The translations under genes and the position numbers were made by a program. The notes beneath the pieces are model-generated. The model saw only the letters and a list, made by a program, of their open reading frames with translations. It searched no databases and was not told where the DNA came from. Shown here piece after piece: positions 9,766 to 20,475 of a DNA stretch of 64,000 bases (position 1 is the stretch's first letter; each line of letters opens with the position of its first letter). The stretch is from Scolanthus callimorphus (lineage: Eukaryota; Cnidaria; Anthozoa; Actiniaria; Edwardsiidae): positions 11,257,399 through 11,321,398 of the forward strand of contig CM066912.1 in NCBI GenBank assembly GCA_033964015.1, written 5' to 3'.

Positions 9766-10589
9766 TTGATAATTATGTAGCACCCAGGCTTGTCAAATAA
9801 TTTAAAGCGCGCGCATATTTCCAAACTGTCCAATTTGAGCGCGCGCGATCCAATTTAGGAGATTGGATTGTCAACATAAGAAAATATTCCACGCTCTGAC
9901 AATATTGGGTTTTGTCGGTGGCTTTTTAACAAATATTCCTCGAGCCCGAATGGGCTCTGAACAAATAGGCTATTGACTCAGAGGCCACGAGGGCGACAGA
10001 AATAATTGTTTTCTCAAATCACACTAGTAGGTCAATTTGTAGCAAAATACATTTTCTGGTCTGGCCATTTGCCATTTTCTGGCTTTCAAATCCGACACTT
10101 TTCGCTACTAGTAGGCTATAACTTATAGCCTAATAGTAGCTCAACCAATCAGAACGCAGCATTGTCAAAAGACCACTAGGGTGATTTGACTAACTAATAA
10201 TATACGGGGTAATATCACCTGCAAAGCAAATGGATGAAATAAAACATCAGCTGGTAAACCTGTCTGTAGCCCCCAAAGTAAACAAATACACAGAAACCAA
10301 TGACATTTTGTTACTAAAAATAGACACTGTTTTGGCACTGATGGGAACAGCACTAGTGCGAGATTCTACTCTTTGTAATGGACTCCTGGGAGTGCTCGTT
10401 TACTAGTATGATTGATTGTTTCATATAAAAATAACGTCGTTTGTATATACACGTTCCAATGCTAAGTGTTCCAGAAGTTTCTCTAGCTCGTGGTAGCGCA
10501 GCTTCTTGAACGTTTATTCTCGTCTACCATTGCCTTTAAACTTGTCAGACGGCTGCACCTCTCACGCGACGTACTCTGAAAAGGCAATA
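9766..10589. other. Intergenic; paralogous repeat segment with MITE-empty site
   Basis: No gene recognised. The part from about 10088 to 10200 (cgacacttttcgcta, ctcaaccaatcagaacgca, agaccacta, gtgatttgacta) is homologous to 59096-59412. In that second copy a 201-bp poly-G element is inserted at the agaccacTA position, while here the site is unoccupied. Confidence 0.6.
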
Positions 10590-11273
10590 GACGTACGGAA
10601 TGAGATTAGACGTACGGAATGCCATTAGGCGTACGAAATGACATTAGACGTACGGAATGCCCTTAGGCGTACGGAATGACATTAGGCATACGGAATGACA
10701 TTAGACGTACGGAATGACATCAGACGTACGGGATGCGCTTAGGCATACGGAATGACATTAGACGTACGGAATGCCATTAGGCGTACGAAATGACATTAGA
10801 CGTACGGAATGCCCTTAGGCGTACGGAATGACATTAGGCTACGTAATGACATTAGACGTATGGAATGACATCAGACGTACGGAATGCCCTTAGGCATTCG
10901 GAATGACACCAGACGTACGGAATGACATTAGACGTACGGAATGACATTAGACGTACGTAATGCCCCTAGGCGTACAGAATGACAGGCGTACGGAATGACA
11001 TCAGACTTACAGAATGACATCAGACGTACGGAATGCCATTAGGCGTACGGAATGACATTAGGCGTACGTAATGACATTAGACGTACGGAATAACGCTAGA
11101 CGTACGGAATATCGTTAGACGTACGGAATATATGACATCAGACGTACGGAATGACGCTAGACGTACGGAATGACATTAGGCGTACGAAATGACATTAGAC
11201 GTACGGAATGACATTAGGCGTACGGAATGCCGTTAGACGTACGGAATGACGTTAGACGTACGGAATGACATTA
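10590..11273. repeat. 19-bp minisatellite (gacgtacggaatgacatta)
   Basis: About 36 copies of a 19-bp unit run in one orientation for 684 bp. Nearly every copy keeps the CGTACG palindrome, with variation mostly at the last four bases (catta, cctta, catca, cgtta). No spacers occur, so this is a tandem repeat and not a CRISPR-type array. Some copies have small insertions, for example at about 11120-11135. Confidence 0.9.
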
Positions 11274-11300
11274 TAATATCTACATACCATACACGACATA

Positions 11301-11660
11301 ACCCAAAAATGGCAAGATTTCTACCCTAAAGTCAGGTAACGTCAGATAGGCTTGATTCTTTGCATAGAGAATCCTTGTACAATAAGAAACAAAATATCAA
11401 ATATGACTTTTTTCTAATGGATCCGTCTTTAAGATATGAGCTGCTAAACTTTGGTCACTGCATCGTTTTATAGCAAAATTTGCACAATTCTACCAAAAAA
11501 TGTCAAAAAGTGCTGCAGCAACAAAAGTGTAATCCCTCATATCTTAAAGACGGATCCGTTAGAAAAAAGTCATATTTGATATTTTGTTTCTTAGTACGTA
11601 AAGAATCAAGCCTATCTGACTTTACCTGACTTTAGGGTAGAAGTCTTGCCATTTTTGGGT
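11301..11660. mobile_element. 360-bp foldback element
   Basis: It begins acccaaaaatggcaagattt and ends with the reverse complement. Arms of roughly 120-150 bp pair across a short core around 11460-11540. The arm includes ttctaatggatccgtcttta and neighbouring sequence shared with the interior of the MULE-like MITE at 6646 and 35794, although the termini differ. No target duplication was seen. Confidence 0.8.
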
Positions 11661-11670
11661 TCTGCCACCA

Positions 11671-11801
11671 TACACAGGGAATTTCTACAGAAACCCATGT
11701 GGGAAAACCGGAATTTCCCAAGGCACACACATGGGAAGTGTTCGGGATTCACATGGATAGCCATGGGAAATCCGAACACTTCCCATTCTTCTACTATGAA
11801 A
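11671..11801. repeat. Dispersed repeat, TTCCCATG-rich family, copy 1
   Basis: The block acacagggaatttctacaga ... catgggaagtgttcgg ... cacatggatagccatggga recurs at 12843-12985 and, reverse-complemented, at 58170-58345. It consists of several GGGAA/TTCCC half-sites making CCATGG and CATGGGAAG palindromes. Function unknown. Confidence 0.75.
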
Positions 11802-12000
11802 ACTTTTAGAACCTTAAATGATATACAAGTTTCCCACAAAAGGCATAAAGGTACACATTGCTGCTCATGCACATCTTTTAGAAGATGTTTTCTCTGCTTG
11901 TTGTTTAATTGATCGACGGATATCAAAACGCCGTTTGGCGATCATGAAATTGAAAAGTTAGAGTTCGCAGTATTGTGAAAACCGCTGTAAGGTAGCAGTG

Positions 12001-13237
12001 TTATTTACGAAAGTTCTTACGTGGTTTGTAATCTGGATTGTATTTTCCGATGTCCATGGGTCCGCCTCTGTCTTGTATCAGCTTCTTCACCCTAAGAAAA
12101 AATATATATCACTTATTAGAAGTTTGCTATAACAGAAATGTAAAGGCGCTAAAGAAGATCACTTATTATTATTATTAAGTACGAGTTCCTATTTACGAGT
12201 CAATAGATTTATAGTGTTTCGACGGTGTAGGTACGCAAGTCATTAATATAAAATTCGTTTTTGACGATGAAAGCGTGCGTGAGTGCTTTCCGTCGTTAGA
12301 AGAGCTGGTCATTTGAGTTTTCCATCACTCGAAACTGGCCAAAAGTTATTCTAGAAACTTCCTGCTGCTGCGTCTAATTTACATATACAAGGAAAAATGG
12401 CTGTTTTCAGCAAACAGCAAATACATTTCCTTAAATAGCACTAGCACCCTCCAGACAGGATATTTGTTTAAGAGGTAATAGTTTCCTGGCCTCGTTATTA
12501 TTATTTTTAGATCTTTGCCAAACGTGTCACTAAAAATAGTCCCAGGTTGGAAAATTGATTTTAGCCCTAAGGGATAGCAAATTTGTTGTGGCAACATTTT
12601 TTAACTCTAAAATATAGCAAAACCTGCAAATGAATTTTTAGCTTTTGTGGCTTTTATACTGTTCTCAAGTTTGCTATAATTAAAGAAAATTGTTCTAACA
12701 TTTGCGTGAGACGGGCCCCTAAATTATCACATTTGATGTTTTGAAATCCTGATACCTTTAAGGGATAGCTCCCCCCTTTTCCCCACAAGTGCTAGTAGTC
12801 CCATCGATAGGAAACGCAACAATTACTTCAGCTTTGACGAGACATACACAGGGAATTTCTGCAGAAACCCATCCATTTCCCAAGGCACGCATGGGAAGTG
12901 TTCGGAATTCACATGGATAGCCATGGGAAATCGGCACACTTCCCAGTCTTCTACCATGGGCAATTCAGCTTTTCCCATGGATACGGGTTACTGCAGACAA
13001 ACGCAATAATAATAACTTCAGCATCTCTTACTTTTTCTTGAGCATAATGTAAAGGACGAGGAGCACAATACAGAAGACAAAGAGCGCCAGAATCAACAAC
13101 CCGTAAAACAGGAACGTCGCTTGTGGGTGCATCACTTCCGCCCACAAATTATCGTTGGCGGCGCCACCTTCCGGCTCTGGCTTGGTGCATGCTGTTGTTT
13201 CTGGTTCAGGTTCAGTTGTTGGCTCGGCGGTGACCAT
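12001..13237 (-). CDS. Small single-pass membrane protein, two coding exons
   Basis: Exon 1 is 13237-13032 and exon 2 is 12091-12001, giving 98 residues. The exon 1 donor reads AAAAA|GTAAGAG and the exon 2 acceptor reads TTTTTTCTTAG|GGTGAAG. Joining them in phase 2 keeps the frame, and the stop TAA is at 12003-12001. The start (aaaATGG) is a good Kozak context, and an acceptor-like ttcttgcag lies just upstream, so a non-coding 5' exon is likely. The N-terminus is acidic and proline/threonine-rich (TTEPEPETT, residues 7-15). One membrane span covers about 41-66 (FLFYGLLILALFVFCIVLLV), followed by a basic stretch KKKVKK. The tail ends with MDIGKYNPDYKPRKNFRK. With no signal peptide, a type III or II orientation with the basic tail cytosolic is plausible. 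I do not recognise the family. The 940-bp intron contains a dispersed repeat. Confidence 0.7.
12843..12985. repeat. Dispersed repeat, TTCCCATG-rich family, copy 2
   Basis: Homologous to 11671-11801 with a deletion in the first third. It lies within the intron of the small membrane protein gene. Confidence 0.75.
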
Positions 13238-14573
13238 TTTGGATCTGCAAGAATTCGATTGGATAAGGCATGTGCAGGGCAAAATTCCAAATTCTTGGTT
13301 TGCACTCATTCCCTTGTGAATAAAATCACAAAAGCGCAGCGGCCATGTTGGTGTACAGAACAAAGAGCAACAAATGAATTTTCTTTACCAACATGGCTGC
13401 CAATGACGTCACGTGCAAACCAGCAATAGCAAAGCATTACCTAAACATGTCATTATTATTATTATTATGAATGGGGTATAAGAGGTGAAGCTACAGTTTG
13501 TTTGAGGACGTAACGTGGCGAAGGACAATCCCTTACACTTATAATTAAGAGTGCAATGCGTCCATCGTGCAGAGGGGGCATCGGGTTACTTTTTCACCAC
13601 AGCTTTTGAAATATTGATTCAATATGTGCCATTATATACTTGCTGCAAACTCCCATTCAGTTCACTGCAAATCCGTTATCCGTTTATAGCTTAATTAAGT
13701 CGTTGTTTCGCATGCATTTCGCATGTTTCGCCGTATTTTCGAAATGTCGCTTTGGGCTTGGAATTTGGGGATTTTCTGTTCCGATATTTAGAGTAGACAA
13801 TATTAATATACCATATCATTTGTTTTTTAATTGTTTACGAGTATAGACCCAAGTTTCCTGCTAGCAAATGCCACTTTGTATCTTGTTCTGTGTTTTGACG
13901 TGGCCTCTGCACACAAGTGTCACAACCTCGTACAACATTGTAAATTTTATTGTGAGTGAAATAAATAGATTGATTGATTGATTGATTGATGGTTTCACGA
14001 TTTCTCGTACAATACACAACATTTTGCTCAAATTTCGATAGAAAATAAAGCCATGTAAAGGCCACAAAAAGGGATTTTGTGTAAGTTGATATTTTCTTGC
14101 TCACGCACAAACGTGATCGACCAGTTTCTCCAAGCTCATGCCATTTATTCACGCATGCAAAAAGAGAGATGGCATTTGTGTACAGAGGCTAACTTTTACG
14201 TAGTCGAGAAACACAAGAAAACACTAAAAATGAAATGCAGAGGGAGATCAAAGGTACTGCCTCTGCTTGCAGGGAGGACTCAAGGAAATCACTGGTAGAC
14301 CTGAAGACTTTGTTACTATATTAAGATATGCTAATGTCTGCTAATTATTAAATCATGCACTTTTAATAAACTGTGAAACGGAAAAAAAAACATCTAACTT
14401 AGATGAATCATCATCTGCTCTGCATTTAAAACAGGAACAGACGTTAAATAGTGGGCATGTGAAGTGGTGAAACGATAATCAAATGAATAGCACGAGGGTT
14501 GCTGGAGAACACGAGAAAAGTTTGAAACTCGATCACAGGTGGCGTTTATAATGCGAGAATGCACAGTTCACCA
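13238..14573. other. 5' flank of the small gene, then spacer
   Basis: Between 13243 and about 13420 there may be a 5' untranslated exon of the minus-strand gene. TGACGTCA at about 13404 followed by CACGTG would suit a promoter. A (GATT)n microsatellite lies at 13968-13990. No other gene seen. Confidence 0.4.
13968..13990. repeat. (gatt)n microsatellite
   Basis: About six uninterrupted GATT units. Confidence 0.9.
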
Positions 14574-14854
14574 CCAATCAGAGCGCGCGTACTATCTTAG
14601 CTATTTTATATAATGTGATAAACGCACGAGGGATGTTGAAAAAACACTGGCGAGAAAAGTTTGAAACTCACGAGTCGTAGACGAGTGAGTTTCAAACTTT
14701 TCTAGTGTTTTTCCATCATCCCAAGTGCGTTTATCGGATTATAAACCACTGAAATGGTTTTATAAAATAGCATTGCATCTGCCGTGCGTTTATAATGTAA
14801 GAAATGTACAGCTCTCAACCAATCAGAGCGCGCGTACTATCTTAGCTATTTTAT
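14574..14854. repeat. Direct repeats flanking a hairpin
   Basis: Direct copies of CCAATCAGAGCGCGCGTACT with following cttagctattttata lie at 14574-14610 and 14819-14854. Between them a hairpin 14617-14735 has arms of about 52 bp (GATAAACGCAC... and ...GTGCGTTTATC) around cgagtcgtagacg. The copies also share cgtttataatg upstream. This looks like one foldback element with duplicated CCAAT-bearing ends. Confidence 0.75.
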
Positions 14855-17800
14855 AAAGAACGGTGTTTTGCTTTCGTTCGATATTAGAAGACGAATTACG
14901 TGTAGAAATCGCTAAATCAACATCTAAATACAAAGTTTCATATTTGATTCACCAAATTCAATAGAGAACATTGCTCTATATTCTCTAAATCAGCCGAAGG
15001 AAATGTATGCTTTCTCCGCCTTGGTATGTTGCTATGCTGTCAAATTGGCGAACACTGGCTCTTAAGTATCACTCGAGCCTCTTTAGTATTGATGGACTAT
15101 TGCGTGTTAGTCACGAAAATATTACAAAACAATAAAAGAAATAGAAGACGATAGCCCACCGAGAGAACAAAAGATGTACTTTGATTAAAAATGCAAAATT
15201 GATATGTTCTCCCCAGGACCCAATGCAAAATATTAACTTTCAAAAATACTTCGCCACATCCATTGCCTCTGGCATTTCTATAAGGCTCACGAATATTTGC
15301 CGTTTGTGCATAACCTGGATTATGGAGGACATAGTGATGAAAAAGTGCTCATCTTCAAAAGCCACAAAAAAGTATAATGAAAATATATTATATTTAAAGA
15401 AAATTTAATGAACAATTTTGTGGACAACGTCAACAACATTTCTTACGTAATAACAAGTTATCCAGACTAGTATCTTCTCAAAATCTCCCTCAAATTCCGT
15501 TATTCCTTAGCAATTGGTTTTAAGAAAAGTTACACTTTTCAATGGAGCATTTTGTCGGCGATGATAATTTGTTAAAGGGTGTTAGGAATGACGTCAACGT
15601 TCGACCAATTTGGCGGTTTTGTCTCGCATGAAATTATAAACTTTAAGGAACACACTTTTGCACTTAAGAAAATGTTTTTATTTTAGCTTGATGCAAAAAC
15701 AAGAAGTAGAGAAGTAAAATGAAATATATCAACAGCGGAAATTTTTTATTATAATGTTTTCTTTTATTAACTTACTTCTTCAGTGAAGTAAAAGCAGTAC
15801 AGACTACAAGGGCTAACTTGAAGTAGCATCCACATAAATAAGGGAGCATCCACATAATAAAGTGAAGTGAAACTTCTAATAGTTTTAGTATTGTTTGAAT
15901 GTCAAACGCCATGAGATTATTAGCCATATGTTCCTGTCGAATGTGCTTGAAACTTGAAACCAGCAAATGCTGAATGAGTACTTTATCTTGCATTTTATCA
16001 ATAACTATTTAATATTCGTCAAGATGTTTTCGTTGACAGTGAATATAAAATATGGATAGCAATATACAAATTAAATCAGCAAAATGTCATAAAGCATTGG
16101 ATATAATGCACTGGTGTTACTGCCTTAGAAATACAGTTAGCAACAGATAGACTAAGTACCAGCGAAATCTCATATGCAATTGGTAAACCAGGGTCTACGG
16201 CGATGCGAAGAAAGAGATAGCATGAGCATACCAAATGAAATACCAACTATGTCATAAAGCATTCGATGCTGCATAGGTGTTTCTTATTTCTAACTAACAT
16301 CTTCATCTAATATTGTGGATCATTCTTGTGCGATAAGTTCAAAAGTAACTTCCATGAACATTGTATAGACCTTCAAACCTCACCTTCTCTATCAGACTTT
16401 GTAGCGATGAAAACGTAGTGTTGCTTCACCCACTTTGAGTCGATAGTGTCGTCGCACCAGGGTAAATTTTTGTTTTATATTTTGCATACTTGAGAGGCTA
16501 CTGAGTGAATCCACTCGTGACGTCAAAACAACATCACAAGATAACATAATTTTCCTTGCACCTAATCCAGTTTAATATTCATTGAACGTTCTTTTTTTTA
16601 AATGCACTTGCGAATTTATGTTATCTTTGAGTTTAAGAAGTGGAATTGGGAGAACGCAATAAGAAAACATTTGTTCTCAGATGGTCTCATCTCCCCATGA
16701 ATCGAGCGGGAGAGAAGTGATGTTATTGAAAATGTTCTCTGGCTCAGGGCTCTGACAGCGCTCAGAAAAGAAGCGAATTATCAAACCAAAACCAAACGGA
16801 TACAAAGGGCGATGGTAGGACGTAGTTTGCGCTTACTGCTCCATGACCAAGTTATTCATGAAACTAGTGAAGTAATTTCGGAATAACTTGTACTCCCATA
16901 CTCACAACTCAATTTTTTTTTGAGTTTTATTTTTAGGAATACATTTATTGTTTGGATTTCCTATGCCAGTAAAAACATTCAATAAAGAAAGATCTGAGTG
17001 ATTGGCTTCAAACAGACTTCTCTCTTTAGAATTAAGTGAGTTAAAGAAAAAGATTAAAACAATACAAGCTTTAAATTTTATTGATTTTTCTTGCGACACA
17101 ACGCCTTGCTATTCCTCATATGTTTCTTTAAAAAGAACAAATAACAGACACACAGCGGAAAAACTAAACCATTAAACTTCCTCTATATTTTCTGGATGCT
17201 TCAACGCTTTCGGTTTGAACGAATAATTTGAGTAATGCCTAGAGGAATAGAACGTATCTAAAATGATTTGCCAAAACTTGGTACCAAAAGCACTCCCAAG
17301 AGATTATAAATCATAAAGCAATGCAACAAAGGTGGCTCCAGGTTTGACAAGTTAAACAAAGAAATTTTGCGTTCAACTTCAAAGAGAAAGCATAACATAC
17401 ATACATTAGAGTCACCTTAATTAATGCTGTGTATGCCTCCAGGCGAGTCGTACTTAGCCAATACTCAATTTTGTTGAGTCATGCTGACTCTCATGCTTAA
17501 CTATTCTCATCCTTAGCTGTGGCAATGACCAGCAATATCATATAGGACTGGGCGCCTTGGAAATATGTCGGTTTTAGGAGCGGTTGACTGCCCGAGATCA
17601 CGCAAACAGTAGCCTGTAAACAGCCACTGAGTAGTGTTTTTTTTTCGGCGAAATTTCTGTTCTTAATTCCCTGTTGGGTTGTTGGGTCTTCTCACAACAT
17701 GCCTCGCGCGCAAAATTTTCGAGGGACCTATATTGGAAGTGCTAGCCATGGAAAAGTGTGCATGAACGTCCGGTACCTTTGGTACTCCAAATTGTACGAA

Positions 17801-19111
17801 CAATTCTTCAGTGAAACAAAAATTGTTACAGATAAACTTAAACGTATATAGCTGCAGGACTGCTTTTTGTAAACTTTGGCGTATCTTCGTCTTACAGATT
17901 AAAGGCTTCACTGCCAACCGCCATCCTTTGCGAGCTTGTGTATTTGTTTTGAATGGCTACATCTTGCACTTGTGTGGTGTGAGAGACACCACACCACACT
18001 TCCCTGGTGTAGGTAATTACATGAGGCCGAGTACAATTTGGGATTAATTCATGAGCGTTTTCAATTTTTCCTAAAATTACCCGAGCCATCTGTTACATGC
18101 TTATGATATAAAAGGGCAAAATTCAGCGGGCGTGTTGCAGACTCCAAAGCAAAAAAGATCGAGAAACATTGTCAATCAAATTGAACCAATCTAAAGGCAT
18201 TTTTATCATTCATTCATCAGAATTTGACCATTGCATTGTTGACAGCTTTGAATAAAAGTAAACGGCCTCACACAAAAAAACACGTTCCAGCGTCCAATCG
18301 CAGTCAAGTAAATTTACCCTCAATTAAGAAAAATGCCCTCGCTCTTAGCCGATCAACATTGAGTAATTTTGCCCTGTATAGTATAATTTAAAGAAATATC
18401 GCAAGAACTTGGATAGAAAATAGTTCTCTCTGAAAAAAACGGGTAAAAATTTCATAAAATGGCAAGATTTTAAAACAGTTTGTTTCGAGTACCACTATAA
18501 GAAACGTTTCCTGTTATTAAGAGAATGCATTCCAGCGCGCAAGGGATTATGGTTGGCGGTGGGCCTTTAAATATCAATGGTGTTTTATGTTTACAGGAGT
18601 CCAAGAACCGAACGTGGATATAGCTTGATAGGATAATTGTGATATTGGACGGGCGGGCTTGTTATACCGAGTACACGACAAAAGCCCCATTTGTTGTTTT
18701 AATTGTTTCGCTTTTTTTTTAAGCATGACACCTCTCTCCTCAATTTCATTGAAATAGGAACGACCCCGTTCGTGCAGAATAATAACCAAAACAACCCATT
18801 ATTTGCTTGCGGTGTGCTCTGGCTGGAACCGCACGATTTTATTACGTGTATAGCGTAGATCTAACAATCTCAGACGTAAAACTGGTGCACTACATTGAAA
18901 TAAAGTTCTCTGGAATGGCTTTGGCTCCCTCTACAATCATAACGCCACGGTAGTGAATGCCTTTATCACTTCTAACCTAAATTAACAGGAAGTGCGGGCG
19001 AGCATCCATAGGATGAAAAACCCTGACGCGCTCGCAACGCAACGAAACAGGGAAAACTCCCGGCCCCATGGACCGCACTCCTATGCCTGCCGGGCTCGAC
19101 AAAAAAAAAAA
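14855..19111. other. 4.2-kb spacer, no gene recognised
   Basis: AT-rich throughout. Candidate frames on both strands (for example 15181-15408 +, 17663-17917 - and 17811-18047 +) are under 90 codons, overlap one another and show no domain. A short inverted repeat gtgtggtgtg / caccacaccacac lies at about 17975-18000. The 3' flank of the recombinase at 18960-19110 is more GC-rich and includes cccggccccatggaccgc, possibly the end of its element. Confidence 0.4.
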
Positions 19112-20080
19112 CTAAATTCCTAAGCTTTCTGAAACAGACAGCAAAGACTTCAAATTGTCCTTTACATAACCGTCTTTTGCACTTTCACTGGACCATCGTC
19201 CGTGACGCTTGAATAACCTATCAGGAATCCCAGCATTCGCTGCGGCAGTAGCGCCTCCAGCTCGCAGACTGTGTACGCTTATTTTGGAAGTGTCTGTTAT
19301 GTCGTGGAATGCCTCCTTGATCAATTCTCTTGTTCGCGTGTAGCTGATACCCTGTCGTCTCACTTGGCTGGAACCTGAAAGGGCACGGAATAGTGGTAGG
19401 TCCTCTTCTAGGCTGATTCGCGCAGCCGCCAAGTACTTTTCTAGAGCCTTCACGGGACATGTTTCGCGGTCGCTTCGAGCAATAGGAACCCAAGAACCCT
19501 CTCGAAGCTGGTCTGTTTTGGACTTTTCTAGAAAAATAGAAATGTACGTTGAATAGAACTTAACATCGCATGCTTTAATCCCGCAAAGGTCGCTAAAACG
19601 GAAAAACCCCGCAAAACCTAATAAACATATGGCAACTGTTCTAAGGTTATAAAGAGAAGCACCATCTTTAAACTTGGCAACAAGGGCTTGAAGCATTACA
19701 GGGGTGATAGGCTGTTTACGACTTTTAGGCTTCCCTAGAATTCTTTGGGATGCTGCCAGCATGTCGGTAATAAGCGAGAGACTTGATAATTTAGGTAGGC
19801 CCGCAAGGGAATGGGCCCAGTCCAAGCTGTAAACTGCTGTAGAGACCGGACTAGGGGACTGGGCATGCTGGATAATGCACTGTAAATAAACAGCAACGTG
19901 AAACGAGTTCGCAGGAAAATGGGGTAAATAGTCATCAGACGCCCATCGCTTCCAGCGATTAAAACCCCCTAAGTAAGTTTTAACTGTTCCGTCCGCTTTA
20001 GCGGCAAGTACTGTCTTTTTGACTTCTTCAGCTGAAGATCGCAGATGCGGAGGAATAGCCTGATCAAATTGGATCCACAT
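19112..20080 (-). CDS. Tyrosine recombinase of a Crypton/DIRS-type element
   Basis: 322 residues from the ATG at 20080. An N-terminal SAM-like core-binding domain (about 15-115, with TYLGGFNRWKRWA) precedes a catalytic domain (about 125-305). Candidate active-site residues are Arg161 (AGFFRFSDLC), Lys188 (EKSKTDQ), His270 and Arg273 (VHSLRAGGA), His293 (RHGRW) and Tyr305 (DGYV), so the full R-K-H-R-H-Y set is present and the frame has no break. Such enzymes cut and rejoin DNA through a 3'-phosphotyrosine and mobilise Crypton or DIRS/Ngaro elements. No RT lies nearby, which favours a Crypton-like origin or a domesticated copy. The frame continues upstream through an artificial poly-Leu run from a CAA repeat. 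A good acceptor (tcttcttcag, exon from 20097) suggests an upstream exon. Confidence 0.85.
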   Translation of the reverse strand: MWIQFDQAIPPHLRSSAEEVKKTVLAAKADGTVKTYLGGFNRWKRWASDDYLPHFPANSFHVAVYLQCIIQHAQSPSPVSTAVYSLDWAHSLAGLPKLSSLSLITDMLAASQRILGKPKSRKQPITPVMLQALVAKFKDGASLYNLRTVAICLLGFAGFFRFSDLCGIKACDVKFYSTYISIFLEKSKTDQLREGSWVPIARSDRETCPVKALEKYLAAARISLEEDLPLFRALSGSSQVRRQGISYTRTRELIKEAFHDITDTSKISVHSLRAGGATAAANAGIPDRLFKRHGRWSSESAKDGYVKDNLKSLLSVSESLGI

Positions 20081-20106
20081 GGGAGACTTGAAGATATCTG
20101 AAGAAG

Positions 20107-20133
20107 ACAACAACAACAACAACAACAACAACA
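20107..20133. repeat. (caa)n microsatellite
   Basis: About nine CAA units just upstream of the recombinase. On the minus strand this is a pyrimidine-poor GTT run next to the probable splice acceptor. Confidence 0.8.
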
Positions 20134-20217
20134 AAAAAATCATCAATAAAGATTTGCGTCTGAAGATGAAATCGCCTTAACACAACTAAAAGTGCAAAAA
20201 TTCCTTTAACACAAATC

Positions 20218-20475
20218 GGGAACAGGCAGTCCCTTTATAAAACATTTCTCTTGGACACGTAAGTGGTCCCTAAGCTCTTGGGCACAGATGGTCCCTAGCT
20301 ATAAATTTCCTGGGCACAGATCGTCCCTGAAAGCTCTTGGGCACAGATGGTCCCTGGCTATAAATTTCCTGGGCACAGATCGTCCCTGAAAGCTCTTGGG
20401 CACAGATGGTCCCTGACTATGAATTTTCTGGGCACAGGTGGTCCCTAAGCTCTATGGGCACAGATCGTCCCAAGC
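20218..20475. repeat. Nine-copy ~30-bp tandem of GGGCACAGATNGTCCC dyads
   Basis: Nine copies of an imperfect dyad, best form gggcacagatcgtccc, start at about 20218, 20253, 20280, 20311, 20340, 20371, 20400, 20431 and 20457. They alternate between atggtccc and atcgtccc cores, giving a 60-bp superperiod. The array is only about 135 bp upstream of the recombinase start. Arrays of binding sites near recombinase or transposase genes are common, but binding here is inference. Confidence 0.8.

Noticed and set aside
10590..11273. CRISPR-like array
   Set aside because: Units are contiguous with no unique spacers, and the setting is a eukaryotic genome. It is a minisatellite.
11301..11660. Third insertion with a 9-bp target duplication
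   Set aside because: The flanks cacgacata and tctgccacc do not match, so no duplication can be claimed.
13028..13363. Longer 111-codon version of the small membrane protein
   Set aside because: The upstream residues include a likely splice acceptor (ttcttgcag) and no conserved-looking sequence, and the three terminal lysines are followed by a donor site. The spliced 98-residue form is better supported.
20081..20146. Poly-leucine N-terminal extension of the recombinase
   Set aside because: It is the translation of a CAA microsatellite ahead of a splice acceptor. It is not a signal peptide.
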